A stretch of DNA of 64,000 nucleotides. It comes from Bradyrhizobium sp. 1. GTDB taxonomy: Bacteria; Pseudomonadota; Alphaproteobacteria; Rhizobiales; Xanthobacteraceae. The stretch spans positions 186,001-250,000 of the forward strand of contig NZ_JADPJH010000002.1 of assembly GCF_023073315.1 (NCBI RefSeq), in the 5' to 3' direction. The stretch's first letter is position 1. Each line of letters begins with the position of its first letter. The notes beneath the pieces were generated by a model, which was not told the DNA's origin, did no database searches, and worked only from the letters and a program-made list of their open reading frames with translations. Positions 44,458 through 55,200 of the stretch are shown here, in pieces. A program made the position numbers and the translations under genes.

Positions 44458-44550
44458 CCTCGTCATTGCGAGCGCGGCGAAGCAATCCAGAATCTTGCCG
44501 CAGAGATAGTCTGGATTGCTTCGTCGCAAGGGCTCCTCGCAATGACGAGG
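44458..44550. repeat. Palindromic intergenic repeat (REP-like) after bluB
   Basis: CCTCGTCATTGCGAGCGCGG and GCGAAGCAATCCAGA (44458-44491) face TCTGGATTGCTTCGTCGC and CTCGCAATGACGAGG (44509-44550), an almost perfect inverted repeat with a short loop. Repeats of this wording are, from general knowledge, widespread in Bradyrhizobium and other alphaproteobacteria. It lies between the convergent bluB and TpsB genes and could form a strong bidirectional terminator. Confidence 0.85.
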
Positions 44551-44569
44551 AGAGAGCGGAAACCTGCCG

Positions 44570-46282
44570 CTACGACTTGCTCTTGCCCGCAACGGCCGCC
44601 ACCGGCGCGGGGCTTTCCGGCTTCTGGAACATCAACAGCGGTCGGAAGATGACGCGGCCATAGGCCTCGTAATGGTTCTGGGTCGACACCGCCATCTTCA
44701 GCGGCGTGGCGTAATTCGCCTCGAACGTCATGAACGACGCGTAGGTCCAGGAGAAGCCGACGCCGACCGAGGCGAGTTCAGTGATCCCAGGGAATGTTGA
44801 ATACACCGCACCCCAGTCGGTGAAGATGTAGGTGTCAAATCCCCTCAGCCATTGCGACCAGTTGTAGTGCAGCTCGGCGTTGAAATAATAACCGCTGTCG
44901 CCGGACGCCGAGTTGGAGGGATAGCCGCGCACGGTGGTGGGGCCGCCGATCGAGAAGATCTGGTCGCCCGGCAGCAGCTTCTCCTGCGTGTACTGCCAGC
45001 TCGCCAGAAAATTGGTGCTGAAATTCGCCGGCCCCGCGGTGCTGCTCGCGAGCAGCGAGCCGGTATAGGTGTTGAACGCGCGGTTGTTGCCGAGCACATG
45101 ATCCTGCCACGCGACGTAGTTCACCGCCGGTGAGACCGTGATCGAATAGGTGTTGCCGGATCTCGTCACCGAAACGCCCGCGGTGGCCTTGTCGTAATGG
45201 TCGTTGGTGACGTCGACCGTGGCGAAGCGGCTGACCGTCTTGCCCTCGGTCTCGGCGGCGTTGAACAGCACCAGCCAGTCCTGTGTGACCCAGAGCGGCT
45301 GGCTGAAATTCACCGCGGCCTGGCTCGATCGTCCGGTGACGTCGAGCGCGACGAATGGCCCCTGGACGATCTTGATCTTGCCTTCGGTGTAGCTGACGCC
45401 GGCGCGGCCGCCCCAGATATTAACGGGAATGCTGTAGGCGACGTTGCCGTTGAGATTGCCGTCGGAACGAACGCCGTAGAAAGTCAGGCGGTCGTCGACG
45501 CCAAACAGGCCGTGGCGCTTGTAGAAGGCCCCGCCTTCCCAGCGCCCGGTGTTCTCGGCACCCTGGTTGTCGGTGAAGAGCTGCAAGGTGTCGATCGGCG
45601 GCTCGATCACCGCGAATTGGAGGTCGGTGAGGCCAAAACTCGTGCCGGGCTGGAGCAGCGCCTTGATCTGCACGTCGTTGGTGCGGTTGAACCAGATCAC
45701 GTCGCGATTGAGCTTGGGAACATCGAGGACCTCGCCCTCGGGCTCCTTCACGCGCTGCAAGATGTAATCGGTGCGCGTCTGCTTGTTACCCTCGATGGTC
45801 GTTTTCTGGAGCCGGCCTTCGGTCAGCTTGATCTTGACCACGCCGTCCCTCGGATCCTGTTCCGGCAGCGTCGCGATGCCCGTGACGATGCCGCGCGCGG
45901 CGTAGACGGCGTTGATGTCGGCGACGAGCTGCAACAGCGCGGCGATGTCGACGTTCTGGCCGACATATTTCTTCGCGATCTCGTCGAGCTCCGCCGGCGT
46001 GATAAATTTGGAGGAGCCGAACTCGATCTTGCGCAGGCGGAATTTCGGTCCGCCCGGCTTGAGCAGCTGGGATTTCTCGCGCTCGCCTCCGATTACCGCC
46101 GGACCGTTGAGCTTTGGCGGCGCGCTCTGCTGTTCGAGCTGGCGGCGCTGCCGGTCGACGTCGTTCTGGATCACGCCGGGGTTGATCGAGGGCACTTGCG
46201 CGCGCGAAGAGGCGATGCAGCAAGCTGCAAGCCCGACCCCCAACGCTGCGCTGAGAATCCGCATCCCTGATACCGTTACCAT
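44570..46282 (-). CDS. TpsB two-partner secretion outer-membrane transporter (FhaC/ShlB family)
   Basis: A 570-residue Omp85-superfamily pore that exports the giant exoprotein encoded just upstream. It has an N-terminal signal (RILSAALGVGLAACCIASSRAQ) and a Gln/Arg-rich linker RQRRQLEQQ. One or two POTRA-type domains follow at about residues 80-210 (FRLRKIEFGSSKFITPAEL, VKIKLTEGRLQKTTIEGN), then a 16-strand barrel. The barrel carries the lid-loop motif TTVRGYPSNSASGDSGYYF that marks the family. It starts inside the last codons of tpsA (ATG 46282; ATG 46264 possible), so expression of pore and cargo is coupled. Confidence 0.93.
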   Translation of the reverse strand: MVTVSGMRILSAALGVGLAACCIASSRAQVPSINPGVIQNDVDRQRRQLEQQSAPPKLNGPAVIGGEREKSQLLKPGGPKFRLRKIEFGSSKFITPAELDEIAKKYVGQNVDIAALLQLVADINAVYAARGIVTGIATLPEQDPRDGVVKIKLTEGRLQKTTIEGNKQTRTDYILQRVKEPEGEVLDVPKLNRDVIWFNRTNDVQIKALLQPGTSFGLTDLQFAVIEPPIDTLQLFTDNQGAENTGRWEGGAFYKRHGLFGVDDRLTFYGVRSDGNLNGNVAYSIPVNIWGGRAGVSYTEGKIKIVQGPFVALDVTGRSSQAAVNFSQPLWVTQDWLVLFNAAETEGKTVSRFATVDVTNDHYDKATAGVSVTRSGNTYSITVSPAVNYVAWQDHVLGNNRAFNTYTGSLLASSTAGPANFSTNFLASWQYTQEKLLPGDQIFSIGGPTTVRGYPSNSASGDSGYYFNAELHYNWSQWLRGFDTYIFTDWGAVYSTFPGITELASVGVGFSWTYASFMTFEANYATPLKMAVSTQNHYEAYGRVIFRPLLMFQKPESPAPVAAVAGKSKS

Positions 46283-49200
46283 GCCTGGGCCAGACGGCCG
46301 ACGGCCGGCTTCGCCGTCTCAACCGCCGCATCCTTCCAGCCCGGGCGTCCCACGCGCTGTCCTTGACGGCGCAGCTTGCGCAGATCATTCAGTCCCTCGA
46401 TGTTGACGGCGGGACCGGAGCCGATGGTCTCGACCGGCCGCGGCATCAGCAGCGCATCGAGCCGTGCCTGACCGGACAGACCGAGCAGGTAGAACGTCCC
46501 CCCGTCCCTCTTCGCGAGCCAGGTCTCGATGCTCTCCCTGCCTTCGCCGTCGACCGGGATATTGCGCACCATGCTGGCGCCGGTGAAGCCGTAGCAGCAG
46601 GTGTGGCCCGGACCGTAATTGGTGACGCTCGCCGAAACGTCGCCGGTGTAGAGCACAACATAGGCGTTGGTGACGTTAGCGTTGCCGATCTGAGCCATCG
46701 TGAACACACCGCCCGGCTGGTACAGCTGCAGCGTCGGCCAGTTGGACGGCGCCGGTGTGCGGTTGTTGAGCAGCACCTGCTGGGTCGCCGTGGTGAGCAT
46801 GAGCTGGCCCGGCACATAGCCGTTCAGGATCGCGACCGCGTGCGCGTCGGTCCAGAAGTTCGCATCCACCACCCTGAACTGGTTGATGATGATGCTGTCC
46901 GGATCGATCGAGATGTTGGCAGACTTCGCGACACCGCCGTTATAGCCCGTGACATTCATGATCAGCGGGATCGCCGGGTTCGAGCGGATCTGCTCGCCCT
47001 TGACGTTGATCGTATCAGCCGCGAGGTCGAGCTCCCTCACGACGCTGATCCAGCCGATCGTCAGGTCGCCCGATGAGGTCATCTTGACGATGTCGCCGCT
47101 GATCCGGTCGAGCGAGACCGATCCAGCCACCTCGAAATGCGTATCGCCGTGGGCGGAGATCGATCCGCCGCGGAGCGAGCCCGTGTCGGATTTGACGATG
47201 AGGTCGCCGGCATCGCCCGGGATGCCCGTCGTGGTGAGCTGGCTGAAGACGATGTCGTTGACGGCATGGAGAGTCTGCGTGCCGCCGCTGATGGCGGTGC
47301 CAACGGTGATTCCTCCGGCCGTCGCGGTGACGTCGAGCGTGCCGCCGGCGGTAAGATTATCCCAATGAACGACCGTGCCACTCAGGACCGCGTTGCCGGT
47401 CGTGGCCGTGAGGTTATGACCGGTGTTGGTGCCCGCCGCAATCAGTCTCGCCGAGCCGTTGGCCAAGACCGAGCCCTGGGTCACGACGCCGCCGGCCAGC
47501 GCCATCTGCGCCCGGATGTAACCGTTGTCGGCGTTGACGTTGATGTTGCCGACGTCGCCGCTATTGCCGGTCGTCGTCAGCGCCTTGAACGTCACGTTCT
47601 GCGTCGCGCGGATCGTCTGCGAGCCGCTGCTCTCGGCGGTGCCGATGACGATGCTGCCATTGTTCGCGACAGCCTTGAAGCTGCCGCTCGCGCCGGTCGC
47701 CGTGCCCGCCAGCACCTGGTCGAGCGTCAGGCCGCCGGTGCCGAGGATGTCCACGTTGCCTTTCACGGCAGACAGCAGGCTCGCCTCGGTGTCGGTGAGA
47801 GCCTTCAGGTAGAGCCCGCCGGCGCTGGCACTTGCCGACAGCCGCGCGGCGTTGAAGCCGAACCGGCTCGTAGCACTGCCGATGCCGTTCGATGCACTCA
47901 GCGACAGCCCGGCGCCTGAACCGGACGCGACGAACTTGATCTGGCCATCGCCATTGTCGATGATCGCACCCAGCGAGGCGACGCCGCCGGCGGTGACGAT
48001 GATCGAGGGCGCGTTCGAGGCTGCCGCATAGGACAGCGAGGAATTCAGCTGGCCGATCGTCGCATCGCCGGTGGTGGTCACCGAGATCAGGCCGGCCGCG
48101 TTGATGGCCGAATAGGCGTCCATCGACAGCGTCGCGGCCACCAGTGTCACGCCATTGGAATTGCTGGTCGCAACCACCGGCGCGGCGCTGGTGCCGGCTG
48201 CGAAGGTCATGCCGCGGTTGGCGAGCAACTGCATCAGGCCGTCGCTGGTGATGTCGGCATTGATGGTGAGCGCGCCGCGCGGCACGTTCAGCGTCAATGC
48301 GCCGCCGGCCGTCAGCGTCCCGAAAGCGCCGCTCGTGCCGACCATGAGGTCGCCGGTGACGGCGAGGATGCTGAGGTCGCCGACCGCAGAACCGGTGACC
48401 GCGCCGGAGATGTTCACCTGCAGCGGCTGGAAGGTCGAGCCGTTGAAGCCGATGCTGCCGCCGGCGCGCAAGTCGAGGTCGGTGCCCAGGATGTGGATCG
48501 CCGAACGGTCCGTGAAGCCGGCTTCGGCGTAGATGCTGCCGCTCGCGGCGAGCTGGATCGCATTGCCGGCGGAGATGTTGCCGAGGATGAGATCGCCGGT
48601 GGTCTGCTTCAGATAGATGCCCTGCGCCGACGAGACCTGGTCGAGCTGGTCGTTGCTCGGATCGGCGAAGGCGATCTGGATCGCGTTCGCGTTGGTCGCG
48701 GGATTGCTTCCTGCGGTCCCGGGGGCACCGACATTGCCATGCTCGGCGATCAGGGTCAGGTTGCCGATATCGCCGGAGATCACGGGGGTACCGGTCACGC
48801 CGGCGGCGGCGGTGATGCTGTTGACGGCGTCGAGCTTGACGTCGCCGCGGCCGATGACCTCGATGCCGTTGGCCTGCGCGGCCGCGATCGGGCCATAGTT
48901 CGCGGTGATGCCGCCGAGCGTGAGGCTGTTCTTGCTGCCGAGATAGACGTTCGTCAGCGCCTTGGCCGAGATCGCGATCGGATTGTCGACGACGACGAGG
49001 TTCTGCTGCGACAGGCTGACCGTATAGGTCGTGACATGGGTCGTCGGGTCGGTAATCGCGCCGACGGTGAGCTGACCCGGACCGGCCGTCGCCAGCAATC
49101 CCCTCTGCTCCGGTGTCAACGACGAGGAATCGACGCTGGTGAAGGTGAACGTCTGGGGCGCCGCCGAATTGCCGACCGAGCCGTGCGGCGCATAGAGCAT

Positions 49201-52200
49201 GATCTGGTTCGCGCTGACATTGGCCACGACGTTCTCGTCGATCGGCGGCGGGGCCGCGCCGAGGGCCGACGACGACACGGTGTAGGCGAGCTGGCTCTGC
49301 GTCCACTGCGCGCCCGCGGTGATGATGCCGTAGACCCGCTCGGTCGATGCAAGCGTGAAAGTGTAGTTAGCATTGTAGGTGTTCAGCGCCGTTTGCAGCG
49401 CCGTATTGCTCGGCATGCGCTGGTTGGCGGTTGAAACGCCGTCGAACAGCTTCGTGAACAGGGTCGTGGACAACGAGCTGCCGAACACTGTCCCCAGCGG
49501 ATCCGTCTGGGCGGTGCCGAGCAATGTCGTCAACGAGCTCTTGAGCTCGTCGGTGGTGAGCTTGCCGAGCAGGAACTGGTCCCTCAGGAACCGCGTCGTG
49601 GCCTCGACCTTGATGTCCGTCGTCGAGACGCTTGCGGGAGCGATGCCGAGCTTGGCGGCCACCTGAGCCCGCAGCACGGTCTCCCCAACCGACGTCAGGT
49701 TGTAGGTACCGTTCTGGAACGCGATGTTCTTGAGCTGGAAGTAGTCGTTGTAGGCCGACGTCACCATGGACTGGTAGCTGTTGACGGCGTTGGTCGCGGC
49801 GCTGCCGCTGAGCAGGTCGAGGCTGGTCCAGACGTCCTGAAGATGCTGGCTCTGTGCCTGGGTCAGGCCGACCGCCGCCCGGCCGTTCAGGATGCTGGCC
49901 GGGTTGCCGTCGGAGCCTGCCGCCTCCAGGAAGACCGGCCCGCCGGTCGACTGGATCGTGCCGAGGCGCAGATCACCCTTGGACTGGACAATGTAGGCGC
50001 CGGTGGCCGAGGCGCTGTCGAGAACGCCGCCATCGACGGCGCCGCTCGCCTGAACCGTCCCCGTCGCCTGGATCACCAGCGGATTGATGTTGGTCAGGGT
50101 GGACGCGCCGTTGACGACGGCGCTCGTCGCGCCGATCGCGCCGGCAGTGGAGTTGATCTCGACGTTCTTGCCGATCACGACGGGGTTGGCGACGTTGTAG
50201 GGGGACGCCGAGTTGATGTCGCCGGTCGCCGAGATAAACACGCTGCCCTGCGGCGTGCTGCCTGCCGAATTCACCTTCACCTGATTGATCGAAAGCGAGC
50301 CGATGGCCGCGATCGCGATGTCACGGTCGATCGTATCGGCCTTCAGGCTGCCGCCATAGACCTGCACCTGGACGGGAACACCGTTCGTGCCGCGCGTACC
50401 GATGCCACCATCCGCCGACAGCGTCACGTTATTGCCCGAGATCATCGGGTTGTTGGCGTTCGCGCCGGATGTAATGGCCGAATTGGCGCCGGTGGCAATG
50501 ACCGTCGTGTCACCCGAGAGGTTGTTGATTGGCCCGTTGATGACAATGCCGGAATTCGAACTGACATTGACAGTGCTGGCACCGCCGCCGCTGAACTGGA
50601 TGTTGATCGGGTTCGACGCCTTCACCGTGTTGGTGAGCGTCAGGGTCAGGTGATCGTAGATCTGCTGGAACCAGTCGTAATGACCGTCCGCACCGCAGCA
50701 CAAGCCAGCCGACGTGTTGTAGCCACCCCCGTGATAGCTGCCGGTCGCCGTGACGACTTCCTGGAAGTTCGCGGTCTGTAATTGGCCGGTGTTGCCGCCA
50801 CCGCCCGTGGCCTGCATCACGTTCTCGACCAGGCTGACGGTGCGAGTCCAGTTGTCTCCGGACGCGTTCGGCGTGTAGTGCCAGCCATAATCGAACTGCG
50901 TGCTGGTGGTCGGACGATCCAGCGTCGCCGTATCGACCCACTGGTAGTACATGTTCGGCTTCACGGCGTACTGGATGCCTGCCGTGCCGCTGAGGCCGGT
51001 CAGCATCGAGCCTGTGTACTGGCTCGCATTGACGCTATTGGTCCGATACGTCGACACCTGCTGGCCGCCCGACGCGGAGGGATTGTAGACGTACCACGTC
51101 GTCTGCTGCTGGAGCTGATCGACGATCTGGATCACGCTGGGCGCGCTGACGCCCGTATTGATCGTGTTGGTGACGAGCTGGAGTCCGGTCGAGTTGTTGA
51201 CATTGATCGTGCCGGCACCACCCTTGACCGCGATCGTGCCCTGGGCAGTGCCGTCGGTCGAGGTCGAGATGATCTTGCCGTTCAGATAGACATAGCCGCC
51301 CGAGCCCTGCACCACGCCGTTCACCATGATCTGGTCGGTGAGCGCGTTGTACTTCACCCCGATCTTGATATCGCTGGAGACCTGCGTCGTCGCAGCCGCC
51401 GTGATGTCGTAATAGCTGCCGTTCCGCGCATTGGCTTGGGCCTGGGCGAAGTCCGCGCCATTATTACTGGTCTTGAGGCTGTTGATGGCGGACAGCACCC
51501 CGCCGCCGATGTCGACCGAGTAATTGCTGCTCGTGCCACTCTGGATGAGGCCGTTGACGTTGATGACCCCCGCCGAGATGATGATCGCCTGGCCGAGAAT
51601 GAAGGGCGCGTTGGCGGGGTTCTGGTACCCCGAGGGTGTGGTCGAACTCCAGTTCGAGCTCGCGTTCGTGTTCGCGGTCCTCGGCGTGATCACGTCGTTC
51701 TGGATATTGACGACCTGGAAATAGGCCGAGCACCCCGAGCAATTGAACGGCGAGTAGAACGTGGACGTGTGGTTGGTGGTGGTGGTGTGACCCTGGGCGT
51801 CTGTCGAGGTCGTCGTATAGTCGTAGGTCGTGTTGCTGTAGACGCCTTGGCCGGTATAGGTATTCTGCTCCCACGGCGCGGTCGAGATGGTCTGGACCGT
51901 CGGGCCTTCCATCGCCGCAAGCGTGGCGGTGCTGCCCACGCTGCCGCCGCCTCCGTTGGGCGAGCCGTTGCCCATCGGCAGGAATATCGCCGAATAGAGC
52001 GACAGGCCGTCGTAATAGGTCATCAGCATGCGGGCAGTGAAGACCGTGCTGTTGGCGGCCGTCTGCTGGACGCCGCTATGGCCGTCGACGCAGCAATAAT
52101 AGAAATACGGGTGATTGCCGCCGTCGCCGATATGCGGGCTGTACGCGTAGGCGCCATAGGCGCCGAGATAGGTCGCCGCGGCCATCACCGCCGTCAGGGT

Positions 52201-55200
52201 GTCGTTGTCGGCCGGCTTGTACTCGACCCCGGCCCACTGCGAGGTGACATCGTGGTTGGAGTTGTAGAAGCTGCCGAGGCCGCCGAGGAAGATGAACGAG
52301 CCGTTGGGCGCTACCATCTGGATGGTCGCGGCATTGAGCGACTGCGACGCGACGACGCTGCCAAGCTGGCTGGTGATCTTGAGCAGCCCCCCCTCATTGG
52401 TGACGATGCCGTCGAAATAAATGTCGGGCTTCCGGGTCAGCTGGTTACCGTTGTCGTCGACGCCGAGTCCGGTGCTGGGATCGATGCGATTGTAGGTCGC
52501 CGAGATGTCGATGATCGGCGTCGCGCTCGGCGTAGCGGTGAAGGTCACGTTGGAATGCGAATCCGGGTCGACATGGTCGATCTGCCGGTAGGTGATGTTT
52601 CCGCCGGTCACATTGGTGACGGTGAGGTTCGCGAAGTCCATGAAGTCGAGACCGCGGTTCTCGACCTTGATCTTCGGCGAACTCAGCGCAGTGACCGATG
52701 GCGCCGTGTGACCGGAGACGCTGTTTCCGGTCAGCTTCTGCGCCAGGATCGAGACATTGCCGGCGGACACCAGGATGTCGCCGAACGCGAAGGCGTTGCC
52801 GGCGGCGTCCGAGGTATACGGCGCCTGCTGGATTAGGGCGTTGATCTGGCGCTGGAAGTCGCCGGTCGAATCGGCGCCGGAGGGCGACATCGTGGCGGGA
52901 TGTGCGGACGTCGACGCCGCGAGCTGGGTTCGGATCTGCGCAGCAGTCAAGCCGGTCAGCGTAGCGAGCTGGTTGACGATGTTCTGGTAGGGATTGAAGC
53001 TGCCGACGATGGTGTACTGGAGCGCCTGGTGGTTCCAGGTCATCACCGGGCTGAAATGATCGACGTCGGCGACGTATTCGAGGGTGGTCGACAGTGAGGA
53101 GTACGGACTCGTCGTGCTCAATGTCGGCGCGCTTGCACCAAGATCGATCGTGATCGTCACGTCGTCGTTGATGCCCGCGACCACCATGCCATTGAGCGCG
53201 ACATCGCCGGTCCCACTGGTGTGGCTGTGATTGTCGCTGTTCTTGGCGCTGAAGATGTCCAGATACGGATTGTAGTTGCTGCCGTTGCCGGACGCCGTGA
53301 CTTGCCCCTGCGTTGCGCCGAGATAGATGTCGCGTACGCCGAGCACCCGCGAGCCGTCGGCCAGCGTCAGCCTGCTGTCGCCGCTGGCATTCGCCGTGCC
53401 GCGATAGAGAGCAGAGATCGGAATGGCAGTGTTGTTGTAAACGACCGTGGTCGCAGTCGCCTGTATGCTGCTGAAGGTGATGGTGTCGCCCGACATGCCG
53501 GCGAAAATATTGATGTCGCGCCAGGCCTGGATTGTCGTGCCGCTGTCGACGGTGACGTCCTGGTCGGCGTGGACCCACGTGTTGGTGCTGGCGCCGACGC
53601 CCGCGATCGCGCCATAGAGACTGGCATTGGCGTTATTGGACGCCGCCATCTTCGCAGCCGTACCGACATAGATCTTGCCGACGCTGAACAACTCCCGGGC
53701 ATGGATGTTGACCGCGAGCGTGGCGTTCGCCGTCATGTTGGATTCGGCGCCGCCGCCGGCGAAGAAGCTGGCCGTGGCCAGGCTCGCCGTGTCCTGGGTG
53801 TTTAGCGTGTTGTAGGCCTCGATGTCGATCACCCCCGTCGCGGTCCGCGGATCGCCGTTGAGGCTCAGCACGGTGCCGGCGCCGATATTGGTGGTGACCG
53901 TCTGGGTGACATGGGAATCGCTGAGCGCGGCAGCGCCCGAGAACGAGCCGCCGGAGCCCGACCGCGCGCCGCCGCCGGCCTGGTTGACGATGTCGTTGGA
54001 GATGACGACGATGTTGCCGCCGGCCGAGTTGATGATCAGATGCGTTCCGATCTCGGCAGTGGTAGTCGAGTCGACGTCGTTCTGCGCCTGGCCGGCGGAG
54101 ACGCCGGCCGTGGACGCCTGATAGGCGTCGCCGCTGGCGGCATAATTCGTGGTGTGCTTGGCCTTGACGCTGAGGCCGCCGAAATAGAGCGTATCATCCG
54201 TCGTGCCACCGTCGAACCGCGCATCGGTCACGGCCGTCGAGCTGGTCGTCGCGACCGCCGCGGCACCGGCGTAAGTGCCGCCCGCGCCGACCGTGGCGTT
54301 GGAGACATTGGTGTCCGTGCCGGTAGCCGTGATCTGGAGAATGCCGGTGTAGTCGGTGTGATTCAGATGCGTCGCGTCCATATTCGCGGGCGCGCCCAGA
54401 TAGGCGTAGGTGTGCGCGCTGGACGACGTCTGCGCGACGGTTGCACCCAGTGCCAGGAAGCCGGTCGAAAGGCCGGTCGCCTGGGCGTACTGAGCGCTGT
54501 CGTTCTGGGCCGCAATGACCACGTCGCCATTGGGAAGCGTAATCCCGGTGCCGCCGTACGCGCTGACCGTTGCGTTCTCGGAAGCCTGGGCCAAGCTGCC
54601 CTGCGCGCCGATCAACGAGCCGCCGCCGCCCGCGAGTGCCCAGGCGTAGGTCGTCGTGCCGCCGGTCGGAACCAGCGCCATGGCGGTCACGGCCAGAGCA
54701 CCGCCCGAGAAGGTGACGTTGTCGCCGACATCGGCGGTGACCGTGGCTCCAACCGTGGACTTGGCGACCGCTACGCCGACTGCACCGCCGCCGACCGAGA
54801 CGCCGATCGCACTGCTGGAAAGATTGGGCATGATCGACGCGGTCACCAGGGTGCCGACACCGGCCGCTGACGTGGTGATCGAGGCGCCCGAGCCGATCTC
54901 GGCCAGCACGGTCGAGTTCTCGTGAGCCTCCGCGTCCGCACCAACGCCGGCGACAATACCGCCGCCGAGCGCCGTTGAAGTCGTGGTCAAGGTGCCGGCG
55001 CCGGATGCACCGACCGCCAGCGTCGAGGTATCGACCGTGGCGTCGTCCAGAACCTTCGCTGCGACCGAGCTCGACCGTCCCGCGGTGGCGATCGAAGCGC
55101 CGACGGCGACGGCGCCACCGGTGACGCCGCCCGTGAAGACGACCTGGGTCGAGGAGTCCAGCGCCATGACGGCGACGCCGGTGCCGCCGGTGCCGGTGAC

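Noticed and set aside
46276..46700. C-terminal toxin (contact-dependent inhibition type) on the giant exoprotein
   Set aside because: The end is short, lacks a VENN-type junction, and no immunity gene follows; TpsB comes directly after.
50782..52836. Plus-strand frame of 684 codons opposite the giant exoprotein gene
   Set aside because: Low-complexity Arg/Val/Asp-rich translation; explained by codon bias of the Gly/Ala/Thr-rich gene on the other strand.
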